A DNA stretch of 64,000 nucleotides from Dermacentor variabilis (Eukaryota; Arthropoda; Arachnida; Ixodida; Ixodidae), in NCBI RefSeq assembly GCF_050947875.1, contig NC_134569.1, positions 262,085,100 to 262,149,099 on the forward strand, written 5' to 3'. Positions 33,476-44,413 of the stretch are shown piece by piece; positions within the stretch are counted from its first letter, which is position 1, and each line of letters begins with the position of its first letter. Under the pieces are notes generated by a model. That model was not told where the DNA came from and searched no databases. It was given only the letters and a program-made list of their open reading frames with translations. The translations under genes and the position numbers were made by a program.

Positions 33476-35102
33476 CAGGGTGTCTACCAAGTTGACATTT
33501 CCAAGTTCCCCGAGTTTTCCAGGTTTTCCCTGAGCACCTTTGCAAAATTCCCTGAATGAGCCGGAACTTTGTTTTATGTCAAGACAGGCTGACACCATGC
33601 TGCTTGATGCTGTCACTCTCAAGTAAGCATGTTTAAACTAAGAAAGTGACTTAATCCAGTTTGAATAGTAAGAAGTAATATCTATTTTATTTAACAAGAA
33701 TAGAAGGAATGTGTTAGTAAAATACGCAGCGAAAGAAATGGTAAAACCCATTCCAAATTGAGTCGAACATTTTCAAATACGAATGAAAAGGAGATGCATA
33801 CATAAGTAAATATTTATGAATATGAGCTATTTCTATCAACTGATAGCAAACTCATCGGTATGAGGCCTGAACTTTGTCAGAACTAAGATTCTCTCTCAGC
33901 AGTTGGGAAGTCAACCTGAAGTGTCCTACTCTCAGCCCGTACACAACATCTCAGTGTTGGGTTTCACTACTTTAAAGAGTTTATTTTGGTTCGAATGAGG
34001 GACACCTGTATCTCGGCGTCAGCCAACACTTTGTTTTTTGAGCTCAAGCTCCTTCAAAAAGGCAGCGGCCCACTACCTTTCCCGTTAATTCCTCAGTGCG
34101 TCCGTCCTTTCTGTTTTCATCGTCCTTCTGCCACGCTTTCCCCCCATGGATCATTTGAAGCATCCTCTTGGTCAGTTGTACAGTCAACGTCCAATTTTTT
34201 GGACTCCCTAGAGGCCGTAAAAACATTCAAAAAATCGGGCAGTCTGAAAACAATAAATGCATGACTTTAACTGCCCTTAAGGGCTAAAATTGCCATATGC
34301 ACATCCGAAAAAGCTTTTAAGGCCTGCCAGTACACTTATTATGCATATCGGCATATTGGTGCTCGTACTGTGACAGGAGACGGGGGTGCGCGCGTGTATA
34401 ATTAAGGAATACATTATGTGTCCCGTGACAATTGCCCCTTCCCACGCTTGTTATGCTTCACTGCGTACCACTGCTATACTGAGGCGAAGCTAACTTTCGG
34501 AGACTGGCATTACACAATGCGCTGTGCTTTGCGAGCTTCGAAGCCTATCGCGAGGAATACAAAGGCGAAGTCGGTACTATTGCTGACAGCAGCGAATTCT
34601 TTCAATGAAAAACACGGCACCGCACGACAAGAAGCTTAATCGCGAACGTAGGAGCAGCTAGGCCTAACGTTACCGCAGTGTTGGTTACGGCTGCCAGCGG
34701 ATCTGCGTGCGAGAGTGCCGGTTCGAGGAGGCGAGATAATCAAAATGGCGGCGGTGGCAGCTTTGATTAATGCCATTTCAGACCTGCAGTCAGGGTGATA
34801 TACATTGACTATATGGAGTATGTGGTGGTGCTGCAAAGCCATGCAGATTATCGGGTATGTCCGAAAAAGCGTCCGGAAAATCGGTCGTTAACTACTCTGG
34901 CAATACATCGTGCTGATGACACGGCGTCAATGACGATTCATTGTGATTCCTCTGTTACTGGAACCAGCATCAACACAACTTTCGTTCCCTTTCAATAAAG
35001 TTGCAACTAATTTTTCCTGATAGAAGCACAAATTCCCTGAGTTTTTCCAGACTGTTCAAATTCCCTGAGAATTCCTGGTTTTCCCGGTTGGTAGACACCC
35101 TG
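33476..35102 (+). mobile_element. Element X, compact copy A
   Basis: 1627 bp with ends CAGGGTGTCTACCAAG and (inverse) CAGGGTGTCTACCAACCGGG, flanked by the 5-bp duplication CTTAC (33471-33475 and 35103-35107). It splits the hAT transposase just after SETRWSRHAKSC. No transposase frame, so non-autonomous. It serves as the reference for the pieces of the outer X. Superfamily uncertain; CAGGG ends suggest hAT, but the duplication is shorter than the usual 8 bp. Confidence 0.85.
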
Positions 35103-35647
35103 CTTACATGACTTCGCGTGTCTTGACCACCTGGTCTCAGAGAGACTTTTCAAAAGAAGCTGCTTGCCAGTTCCGCCCATGCTGTCCAAAAGATACCTCC
35201 ATTGCTTATGTGAGGCAAGAACACATACAGTCTCTAAATTACAGTGAAAAACTTGACTGCCTCAACGCAACTGTCAACACTACAAGCGCCAACTAAGTTC
35301 AGTGAATGACCAGCACACGGGACATAGACTGCCAATTCGTTCAGGTGTTTGATTTGAACTTGCAGTCCTTTGTATTTTCCTGACATATTACTTCATTATC
35401 ATAAGCTTGGCCCCTACAATAATCAATTGAGATGCCACTGGTCGTCAAGAGGGACATCACGGTATCGAAAAGATACAAGCCGGCATGCGATTCAATTGGA
35501 ACAAATCCAAGAAAGCGTTTGTACACTTTCCCATTTATATAGTATCATAAAACAACTGACAGCTGATCAACGTGAGTAAGGTCTGGAGTCAAATCAACAC
35601 TTAAAGAGAATTCACTGAGCACGTACTGGTGGGCGAGTTGGTTATGC
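35103..35647 (-). pseudogene. hAT transposase, middle RNase H-like part
   Basis: In reading order: FSLSVDLTPDLTHVDQLS (first catalytic Asp region), FLGFVPIESHAG, GISIDYCRGQAYDNE (second Asp), an AVYVPCAGHSLNLVG stretch, and LKSLSETRWSRHAKSC. These are the hallmark motifs of ZMYM-like hAT transposases. Frameshifts and stops occur throughout; both ends abut foreign insertions. Confidence 0.88.
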
Positions 35648-36052
35648 ATGATTACAAAAACGGCGCCATATAAAACATCACACGAAGGAAGGAGACACAA
35701 GACAACCACGTAGGCACACTAACAACTGAGTGTTTTATTTCTTGACATAGAAATATATAGCTGCTGTCAAGGATCAAAACAACAAGAAACAGGGCTGTCA
35801 TCTGCATAGCACAAGGAAGCCGCGATACAGAATAATTTCCAAGTGTCACTCCCAAGATATGCCAGTTCCTTTGTCGAAAGAGAAACTGAGGCTTCACTGA
35901 TACAATCATCACCACGCTTCTTGATCTCAAGCGCTTCCAATATCTCCCTTGTCAGTCGAACATCAGCTCTGTTCAAAACACAGGTTCTGGTTGTCTCGTG
36001 CCTCCTTCCTTCATCTGTTGTTTTATTTGGCGCCGTCTTTGTAATCAATTAA
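35648..36052 (-). mobile_element. Penelope-like fragment with inverted terminal repeats
   Basis: The minus-strand frame 35767-36048 encodes NRADVRLTREILEALEIKKR and CISEASVSLSTKELAYL, the C-terminal GIY-YIG-linked region of Penelope-like elements (compare 200-320). About 60 bp at each end are inverted copies of one another (both read GATTACAAARACGGCGCCA inward). Inverted terminal repeats are known for Penelope-like elements. It interrupts the hAT transposase. Confidence 0.72.
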
Positions 36053-36955
36053 AGAGAATTATTTTGCGCGTTTCACTCAGTCAATGAGACGTTGTTTGAC
36101 AGCGTTTGCCATGTGCTCAATAAATTCATCGCAAATGGTTTTTGACAGATACGATGGGTGACCTTTTCCTCTGTTCCCGTAGCGTTTGATGTGCTCCTCT
36201 AGAGAGGGATCAAACTTGGCAATGGCCTCAAGCACTCCCATATAATGGCCCTTTCTCGGTGAACCAAAGATCTCCTCACTGCCCCTAAACACTAGGTTGC
36301 GCTCAGCTAGAAGCTTAACTACAATGACTACGCGCTTCAACACCTCTGTCCAGTAAGCAGTCTCAGTGACAAGATGCTTAACCAGCTCCTTGTCAATTGT
36401 GCTGCTCGAGCTAGAGCGGGCAAGCCATGCTGCCATGTAGTTCCATTGCTCGACGCTATTTTTATATGCGCAAACCTTTTTTTCTGCGCTTTTCCAATCA
36501 GAAAAGCCGTGTGCGGTGAAAGAACTGGGGTTGCTTGAAATAGAAAATAGTTTGCACATGAAACAGTAAACGGGACCTTTGGACTCTGAATACATTAACC
36601 AGTGTCGCTCATACGCCTCCCATTTACAGCCTTTCGCACAAAAAGATGAGGTGACATATAGCGTTTCCGAGTTTCGTATTGCCTTTCGGAAGACAGAAAA
36701 TTTTCTGCCCAATTTTGAAAATACAATAGCCCTTTCTCTCAAGACATACACTATGAAAGCTGTCAGTAATAATGTCCGGCCACTTAGCAGGGTCATTTCG
36801 GAGAATCTCGCAATGTACCTCTTTCTGCGGGGGTGTCTGTACTTATCTGTTGCCGCATCGAGAAGCCGCCTCATTCGTCCTCTCGAGGCACACTTTGTGG
36901 GTGGGAACAAGATTATTTGAAGCCAAACTAACAGGAAACAAGTGAGTCCGTTCAT
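36053..36955 (-). pseudogene. hAT transposase, zinc-finger and N-terminal domain
   Basis: Open frame 36077-36955: RKRYIARFSEMTLL, then a TTF-type finger with PVYCFMCKLFS and GFSDWKSAEKKV, then LVKHLVTETAYWTEVLKRVV, FRGSEEIFGSPRKGHYMGVL and PSYLSKTICDEFIEHM. In this family the finger ends in a histidine pair (HENS..H-like); here those places read Tyr and Gln, so the fold is probably lost. It would bind the transposon ends. Confidence 0.87.
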
Positions 36956-37400
36956 GGAGTGTTCTTTCCTGGCGCTCGTCAGTAGAAGGAGGCTCGTCCG
37001 GGAGGTTTGGCACCTGTTGATCAGCAGTAGTAGAAATCGGGCGTAGCGGACCAGACAGCTGCAGCTCTGTGGTAGGGGCCCGGCCGAGTAGCATAGACGT
37101 TGCTGACTCAGAAATAGGACAGGGCTTGGTTAGCGTCGGTTGCTCAGAAATATGGACGACCGAGGTTGGCATCGTTTTCACAGGATCCAGACAACCAAGA
37201 TGAGTCAAACCTTGCTTCTTGCTAGGAAACCATGGTGATGGAGTTGGCAAGTCCTCCACAGAAGCACAGTCAGTACTATTGGGAGTTTGACACAGACTGT
37301 GGGTAGAGCGATCGTACTGCTCTGCGGAAGCTGCATTCAGTAGGTACTTTGTCATCTTTGGTAGCTTCTTTACACGCTCTTCTCTTTCTAACTTCACTTT
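36843..37400 (-). pseudogene. hAT transposase, N-terminal leader
   Basis: Encodes KRKVKLEREERVKKLPKMTK followed by a low-complexity Ser/Thr/Pro region; the basic start with MTKYL is usual for ZMYM-type hAT proteins. No clear ATG upstream in frame. It overlaps the next piece in another frame, so a frameshift lies near 36850-36950. Confidence 0.75.
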
Positions 37401-38732
37401 TCGTTTAGACGCACCACACTTTGATGCTTCCGACCAAGCATTTCCGCATGAATAAATGCTAATTGTTCACCGGGCACTTCGTCAGTTCGACGCGACCGCA
37501 GGTGTCCAACGGTGGCCATCCTAATGACTGGAACATGCTGCCTGGATGGTCCGTGGCTGGCCGAGAGTGGTGCGTCCCCCGGGAGCTCTTCAGCGGGCGG
37601 GCTTATGCAAGCTTAACCGGCGGCTCGGGACTGAATCGCAGCCCGCGATCAACTTCCTTTTATAGACGCGCGCCGCGTATGTCTGTTACTAGTGCCAAAG
37701 CAGGTGTTCACATACGCATAGAGTTTTTTGTACAAATTCCCTCCTCCGTACAAACTCACTCCTTCTGCCGTTCCGGTCTCATCTTCCTATTGGTTAGGAG
37801 CAATCGTCTGTTCTGGTAGGTTCTCAATTTTTCTTTCGCCCCATCAACGCCGAGCGCGAGAACGAAGAGGAGAAGGCGACTCCTAGCGCGGGTGAAGTTA
37901 CACGCCCTCCGTCGCCTCTGAGTCATCTTTTTGTACTCCTTTCTGGAAAGTTCGGCGGCCAGTCTGACTTACTTAGCCACTAGGCAGGAATGGGCCTTGG
38001 AGAAAGGCCTTTGTGTCCAGCTCTCCAACTTCCCCCTTCACTCCTCTACAACCCTAGCCCGAACAGTGAACATTCCATGCCCCACGGCACGCGGACAAAA
38101 GCACGTGTGACGTCTTCTTTCCTTTCCTGCCTAGACTCTGCCATCAGACTCATCATCATCTGCTATCAGACTCATCCTCCCCCGCCCGAATTACCATCAC
38201 GGTAAAGAAAAGTCGAGTGGGAGGCACTGTTGAGTACTGCAGCACATCCTTTCTATGAGAAGGACAGCAGCAGAACTATTTGAGAGGTGGAGGGTGGCGT
38301 GGAGGTGACGAGGGGCAAGGGAGATTTAGGTCCTCATCCCACATTGTTTTAGGTGTTTCCCTCTTGCCCCTCCTCTCCAAACAGCACTGGACAGAGGGAT
38401 TGACAGGAAACCACGAAAACTCTTCCAAGCAAACACACCTCACTTCGTAAGAGGGCCCCGCCGGCGTGGTGGGGGATTCCTGTTTTTGCAGCTCGACAAG
38501 CTCTCCCCAAATGATCAGGCTAAACGCATGCTGTTACATTAGGCGGGAGGCCCCGTCTGCTCGTTCTGGTTTTCTCGCTTCATACATGGCGTTCGAAGTT
38601 ACGTTGCCCATGGTTCCATATACTAAGCAGGTTAGAATAAACGGGCCCCCTTCTCCTACTGTCCGAGGTGAGGCCCTGGGCTGCAGGCCCCTTACCACCC
38701 CCCCCCCCCCCTTAATCCAGTGCTGCCATCAC

Positions 38733-38881
38733 CTCGACTTTCGTTCACTTTCAATAAAATTACGGCTAATTTTTACTGATAGAAGCACAAATTCTTTAAG
38801 TTTTTCTTGATTGTTTCCAGACTACTTGAACTCCCTCAGCATTGCCGGTTTTTCCAGTTTTCCCGGTTGGTATACACCCTG
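38733..38881 (+). repeat. Element X, right-terminal segment
   Basis: Matches 34980-35102 (CTTTCAATAAA, TGATAGAAGCACAAATTC, TTTTCCCGGTTGGTAGACACCCTG-like), ending at the CAAATA flank. Confidence 0.8.
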
Positions 38882-38887
38882 CAAATA

Positions 38888-39368
38888 TTAATCCAACGTG
38901 TACCGTTAGAATGCCATTCCAGAAACCTTGCAGCATTCGTTTCGCACCAAGAAAAGACTTAGTTTCAGAGAAAGTTGTGACTGAAGGTGCCAAATTTCTC
39001 CAGCGAGTGAGGCTGCATGCATCATCCCCATTCTAACTGCCATGGGTGAGATGGCTTCAAGTGTGGGTATCGTGGTTTGTTGCATAAAATGAGTACCCGA
39101 CCCGAGTTAGTATGAGCATCAACACTAGTACAGCACTATGCAGTACCGAGACTACCAAAACGTAAGAGTACAAGCGGCATGGAGTCGAGCTAAAATGAAA
39201 CCTTTTAACCATCTGCTTCATTGTCAAGGGCAACACCAATGAGTACTTCTCCTAAAAATCGAATAGAAGTGGACAAGTACAATTTTTCTTCCATGTTGTA
39301 ATGCAATGCAATCAATAATCCTTTTATTATCAGTTGTTCAATAGCAGTCAGAATTATAATTAGGCATT
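38888..39368. other. Unassigned non-coding sequence
   Basis: Nothing recognised. Confidence 0.35.
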
Positions 39369-39974
39369 ATGATATCTTGGGCCATTAGAATGCCTCGAAC
39401 TTTCTTCTTGAGCTTTCACGAAACAGCTTCATTTGCGGCTTCAGTACAGCACCACGTATCCCACCCACCTAGTGTTTCCACCACCACGTTTGCTCCTTGC
39501 AAACGTGCTGCGATACCTTATGCTACTAGCAAGGCCTTAGCCCATATACTTCATTCTTTTGATGTGCAAGTTGCACATGTGCCAGTGGAAAAGCTGAAAA
39601 ACATGCTTGTAAATGTGAAAGACAAGTTTCCAAAAGAAAGGTACCCAGGTGTTGTGTATAACATTCCTTGTGCAGACTGTAGTTACGTTTACATCGCTGA
39701 GATGGGCAATTTTCAAAGGGGTATCAAGGAACACTGTGATGATGCGAAAAAACAAACAATTTCTTCTAACACTCTTGCCAAGCATTCTGTAACAAAAGGA
39801 TGTGATATTGAGTGGGGCAGGGTGCATGTGCTAGCCACTGAAAGTAATCTAACCTCACGTTTGCATCTCGAGTCATTACTAATCCAAACTACTGATATTA
39901 CGCAGAACCGCAATGACAGCAGTTCTCCTTCCATTTATGCCCGCTGTTTATGCCATCTATTCACACATACATAA
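39369..39974 (+). pseudogene. Penelope-like element, GIY-YIG endonuclease part
   Basis: Frame open for 201 residues. VPVEKLKNMLVNVKDKFPKE leads into the domain YPGVVYNIPCADCSYVYIAE, then GNFQRGIKEHCDDAKK, LAKHSVTKGCDIEWGRVHVL and LESLLIQTT. Compared with the family pattern the GIY-YIG core reads YVYIAEMG in place of YIGQTGR, so catalytic positions are changed. The RT part is missing: a 5'-truncated copy. Confidence 0.87.
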
Positions 39975-40100
39975 TTGTCTCCCCTCTTTCGTTTACTTTC
40001 ATTGTGAACAAGGCTCCCATTGGGAGCCGAAACGTCTTGGTTTCTTTTCTTCTAATGTTTTTTGGTCGGCGTCCGTTTTATCGTTGTCTATCTCGGGCTA
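39975..40100 (+). repeat. 3' region of the Penelope-like element
   Basis: Non-coding, holds the hammerhead-like sequence at 40004-40036 and a T-rich stretch; right boundary approximate. Confidence 0.5.
40004..40036 (+). ncRNA. Degenerate hammerhead-ribozyme-like motif
   Basis: A perfect stem GGCTCCC / GGGAGCC (40012-40018 and 40022-40028, loop ATT) is followed by GAAAC and GTC (40029-40036), as in the 3' half of the short hammerheads known from Penelope-like elements. The 5' box should read CTGATGA but reads GTGAACA plus an extra A (40004-40011). Cleavage would fall after 40036; activity is doubtful. Confidence 0.5.
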
Positions 40101-41124
40101 GTACAAAAATGTCCCAGTAGGGTTGCGAATCGTGTCCTACATTTACCTCAATTTCTAGCTTACTAAAGCTTGGCTTAATCTGAGCCTCTAGTAGTATTCC
40201 CAATAAAAACACAGGGGAAACCACTGAGGCCCGAGTGACATCCCTTGCCCATTCTAGTGGGTATAAATGGCATGAGCAGCAGAAGGCATTTGCCAGACTG
40301 ATGTGTGGGTGTACAGCTTTCAAAATTGCTTCAGGTCTACTCTACTCCACTCTGACAGTGTGATTTTGCGTGGCTCCCGAGATTGTAGTGTTCAGCTGTT
40401 GTGAAAGCATCTGATCTCAAATCTACAATGTTGCCACACATCCTCAGACAAATGGGGCAGGCGTTTGAAAGCAAAAGAAGGCTTCATGTTTGTTCCATTA
40501 ATTTAGGGCCAAGGTGTGGACTACCATCATCTAGAGTGCCGACTGGTATTAGCTCACCTAGGGCACTGATACGAGAGCGTAAGTGCCAGAAGGCTGTGTC
40601 CAAGTAATGATACCAACATGACTCTGTATTGAATAGTACAACCAGAAATTATTACTGTTGACAGTCCTAGGTAAGTTGGCACAAATTTGTTGGTGTGATT
40701 AAATGCACAACAAGTTGAGGCACATGGATATTTTAATAACTTTTTTACCTTGGTTAGTGTTTGTCCTGTTTTTCTTCAATGAAAAAGAATGTGCACGCTC
40801 ACAAGTGCACACTTCCAACCAAGTTAGCTCAAAGTACTCAACAGCTAGAGTGTTGCAATCGCTACTCAGAAATTTAAGTCACAACAAAGCAATGGTATAA
40901 TTCCCTATTGCATTGGACAAGTTTAAGCAAGAGAAGCAAAAGAAATAAAGAGCAACACAACTGCTTATTTTGCGTTTAGAATCGGTGACTAACACTCTGC
41001 TCACTTCCTGCCCTGATACACCTCCTTACAATCTTAGTGCCACCACTATTGTTCCGACAAGCTGCACTGCAGGGCAGCATAACGTATCTCTGAAGGTATT
41101 TCAGTAGGTTTCTTTATTTTTGCA
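40101..41124. other. Unassigned non-coding sequence
   Basis: No domain, terminal repeat or long frame. Confidence 0.35.
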
Positions 41125-41500
41125 CATATCAAAATTCGGTTGTTTGCTCATTCCATGTAACAAATGGTAGTACTTGACTGATGTACATCTTGTTCCGGCT
41201 TCGCACTATTGGCTTGTTGCCCGCAGCTCTTCAGAGCAACGAGAAATAATTCTAGGTTTCCAGAACCACGCAATCGAGCGGTCGGTAGCACTTGACTGAT
41301 GTACATCTTGTTCCGGCTTTGCACTATTGCCTAGTTGCTCGTAGCTCTTCAGAGCAACAAGCAATGAATTCTAGGTTTCCAGAACCAAGCAATTGAGTGG
41401 TCGGTTTGCACAATGGCCTGTTTAGTCGCTCGAAGCCATCGCTGTCGTGCACAAAATCGCTCTAAAGGGTTTGGGCTTCTCATGTTATTGCTTCTTAGTT
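41125..41500 (-). repeat. Repeat family Y, copy 1, with tandem 118-bp unit
   Basis: Two head-to-tail units of about 118 bp (41166-41283 and 41284-41401), each with CTTGACTGATGTACATCTTG, AGCTCTTCAGAGCAAC and CTAGGTTTCCAGAACC. The same sequences, inverted and in single copy, are at 51535-51640 and 52240-52341. The TGATGTACATC site is the unoccupied form of the site holding the palindrome at 52342. Confidence 0.75.
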
Positions 41501-41501
41501 C

Positions 41502-42120
41502 ATATCAGTGGTCATAAATATTACCGTGAGTGAACACTGAACTTTAATGAGGGCCAAGTCACATAAGGTAATCTTGCAATCACTAAGCATGACTAAGCAA
41601 AGCTTGCCTGGGGGCACTGCAGCTGCTGGCATTCCACCCATGGGCAGTGGACCTGGAGGGGGTGTGGCCACATGTGCTGGATAGCCGCTGCGGTTCATCC
41701 TGCAACACACGCCAGTTCAGCAGGTAAGCACAAGGGCCCATGCACAGCAGCAATGAAGCAGCCATTCTCCAGTGCCAGAAACTGCGCGACCCTCACTCCA
41801 ACTTTGTTGGCATGGGACGAATGTGCTCAGAAGTATAGCTCAGTATTCCAACACTACAACCACTTCTCTCTCGTCCAAATTTTTTTTCCTGGCTGTCTGA
41901 CACTCGCTTGCACTTCCCAGTTTCTCACTTCAAGCAGCCAGGAGAAAGACTGTTCCAAGTAAACAGAGCAAGTGGAAGAATGGCCATGCACAGAGAACAG
42001 CGTGTGAAATGCCCATAGAAAGACCCAATTCAAGACACAACCATCAAGGGAGCTCCAAAGAAACATCCACTGTTCAGTAGACACAGCAGGAGCTTGCCAT
42101 CATTACTGCACAGCAACATT
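41502..42120. other. Unassigned non-coding sequence
   Basis: Nothing recognised; its right part may already be LINE 5' UTR. Confidence 0.3.
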
Positions 42121-42531
42121 CTGGTGACACAACCATGCCAGCACACGCCATAATACAGACAGAATGCCAGCAGAAAGGGAGTGTGCACACCAGCTTTTGT
42201 CAGCTGTTCACTGTGTGGAACACAATGTGGGCTTCGTGGAACCAACAACAACGGCACGTTCAAAATGCGCTCTGCTTATATATTTCAGGCCTTGCTGCTC
42301 TCGGTCACCGGAGTGAGCACGCACACGTACGTGAACGGTGCAAGAGTGCTAATCAACGCAGCATCGAAAAGCAAGCTTGGCCGTCGTTCTACCAACCCTG
42401 TTAACATGAACCTCGGTGCGCATGCCACCCATGAGCGGCATCACGTCATTGGAGCATACAGCTATAAGAAGAACGTCCTGCAACCGAATCTTCAGTGGGC
42501 TTGGTGTAACCAACAACAACAGGACATTCAA

Positions 42532-43294
42532 ATGCGCTCTGCTTATATATTTCAGGTTAGTTATCCTTGTACCTGCAGAGACAATGATAGGTGTCTATTT
42601 GTTCTTCCAAGCCCATGCACACTGCTCTCCATCATGTGTGATTGCATTCATGTCTGCAAATTATTACTGTGTGGGGATATTGAAGAAAATCCCAGTCCTA
42701 GCAGTGCTGAGATGCTCAAAAAATTATTAACAGATCAAGAGGCTATTCGTAGTGACTTGAAGGAAGGGAAATTGAAACTTACTGAAACTGAAAAAATTCT
42801 GAGCGAATTCGGCGCGCGTCTAGAGAAAGTCGAGAATAAACTGAAGGAAGTGAGCGTAAAAGCTGATACCATTGATAGTATAAATGATCATGTCATGAGA
42901 CTTCAAAACACTATCATGCATCAACAAAGTAAGCTTACTGCACTGGAGGACCGAAATCGTCGAAATAACTTGATTGTCTTTGGAATTACGGAGGGGCCGA
43001 ATGAATCTGAAGAGGTACTTCGGTGCAAAGTTATAAATGAAGTTTTGTGATAGACTTGGAATAAATTGCGAATCGGTAGCTAGAATTCACCGGCTTGGCA
43101 AATCCTCGTCAAACCGCCCGGTTATTCTTTATTTTCAGGACTATCTTGAAAAACAGAAGGTGCTCAGCAGATGTGGAAAGTTAAAAGGGACGAAAATTTT
43201 TATCCAAAATGATTACTCTTTGGAAACCCTAAGAAAAAGAAAACAGCTACGGCAAACTACGAAACACGAGAAAGAAAGAATCACTCGTAAATGA
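42532..43294 (+). pseudogene. LINE ORF1 with decayed 2A motif
   Basis: From ATG 42532: about 40 residues with a hydrophobic stretch, then CGDIEENPSPSS (DIEENPSP at 42676-42699), a 2A-like motif whose glycine is Ser. Then coiled coil (about 42700-42960, LKETEKILSEFGARLEKVE-like), DRNRRNNLIVFGI, and after a frameshift near 43045 the C-terminal domain (VARIHRLGKSSSNRPVILYF, KLKGTKIFIQNDYS). Confidence 0.85.
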
Positions 43295-43419
43295 TAAACT
43301 TCAGATTGGAAAAACGCTTTAAGTATGGGATGATGCATCTTCCACACGTGTTCCAGTTCTAGCTGCTGACGGCAAGGCATCCGAATCCTAGCGATCACAG
43401 ATCTCTGACAAATTTTTGC

Positions 43420-43890
43420 GTATCCTTTCTTTGAATGCCAGGAACATTGTCAAAAAAATAAACTTGAAATTTTGTTACTTACTTACGGCCCTGACTTAGT
43501 GGTTTTGACTGAAACCTGGTTAAATGAAAACATTTGTGATAGTGAAATTATTCCGCCTGGTTTTAGCATATATTGACGCGATCGTGGTTCACGTGGTGGG
43601 GGAATTGCAGTGATTGCTAGGTCTGGTATAAATGTTCATGTCATGCAACAGATCGAAGATCATGAGAGCTTGTTTCTAAACATCAAAACAAATAAGTTGT
43701 TGTTTGTACTCTGCACGGTTTACAGGGCACCTGATGCTGATGTGTCTTTTCTTCCTAGAGTGTGTGATCAATTGGTTAAGTTTTGCAAACGAAATATCAT
43801 AATAACAGGAGACTTCAACTTGCTATCCATAAACTGGAAACATTTGGCGTACGGTGAATTACTAATACGGATGCTATTCTTGATATAACG
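43420..43890 (+). pseudogene. LINE ORF2 endonuclease, copy 1
   Basis: APE-type endonuclease pieces: VVLTETWLNENI, RGGGIAVIARSG (43590-43625), ESLFLNIKTNK, VYRAPDADVSF, TGDFNLLSINWK. Stops and frameshifts break it; a further part (EPGISDHKLLFFTW, near 44005-44045) follows in another frame. Confidence 0.82.
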
Positions 43891-44413
43891 CTCGCTTTGA
43901 ATGTTGAACAGATTGTATGTGATTTTACTAGAGAGCAAGCGCTCCTGGACCTTTTTTTTTTTTTTCGTCAGTGAATCTTTCTCTAAATGTACTATTGCCA
44001 TTGAGCCGGGCATTTCAGACCATAAATTGTTGTTTTTCACCTGGTCGTGCCCCAGGGACGCCAGATACAGTCGGTCTTGTGCGACAAATCAGAGAGATTT
44101 TGAACGAAGTGATGATACCTCAATAATTTATTATATAGAAAAAACACTAGTTATTGATGCTCATTCTGGGAACGTTCATGAGCTATGGTGTCATCTTAAA
44201 CAAGTAGTGTCATCCTGTACTAAAAACTTTGTACCTATGAGGAAGGCTACTAAAAATCGCAAGAATCCGTGGGAAAAGACGGGGAATGCGGTAGATGGAA
44301 ATTCAAGACGATGAGCAAAACGTGAAGAACGCCTTGAAGAAGACAAGCAATGGCTTGAAGAAGACAAGTCCACTTGTCGAAGCGTTGGCTCCTGCATTCA
44401 CCTTGTTCACGTT
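43891..44413 (+). pseudogene. LINE ORF2, end of endonuclease and linker
   Basis: Encodes the SDH motif of the endonuclease (near 44015) and CTKNFVPMRKATKNRKNPW before RT. A local near-duplicate with TTGAAGAAGACAAG repeats at 44332-44370. Confidence 0.65.

Larger units (their letters stand above)
31706..38725 (-). mobile_element. ZMYM-type hAT transposon (inactive)
   Basis: Inverted ends: CAGGGCCAGATTAAG at 31706 and CTTAATCCAGTGCTG ending at 38725 (inverse CAGCACTGGATTAAG), both followed inward by GGGCC/CCTGGGC blocks. Transposase remnants run right to left across it. Flanks GCGTCACT and CCATCACC share five of eight positions, a worn 8-bp duplication at best. Two insertions lie inside the gene: X copy A (33476-35102) and a Penelope-like piece (35648-36052). 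Confidence 0.85.
2791..38881. mobile_element. Element X: DNA transposon expanded by nested insertions
   Basis: Left end CAGGGTGTTTACCAAG at 2791; right end reads (reverse) CAGGGTGTATACCAACCGGG, ending at 38881. Both ends match the termini of the compact copy at 33476-35102. The left pieces (2791-3025, about 13005-14120) align with the left two thirds of the compact copy and the right pieces (about 30580-31066 and 38733-38881) with the rest, with no overlap. CAAATA flanks both sides (2785-2790 and 38882-38887). The simplest reading is one element of about 2 kb or more, split by gypsy-1, pogo, RTE, piggyBac/I-LINE and hAT insertions. No transposase was identified, so it is non-autonomous or decayed. 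The alternative is two unrelated half copies. Confidence 0.6.
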
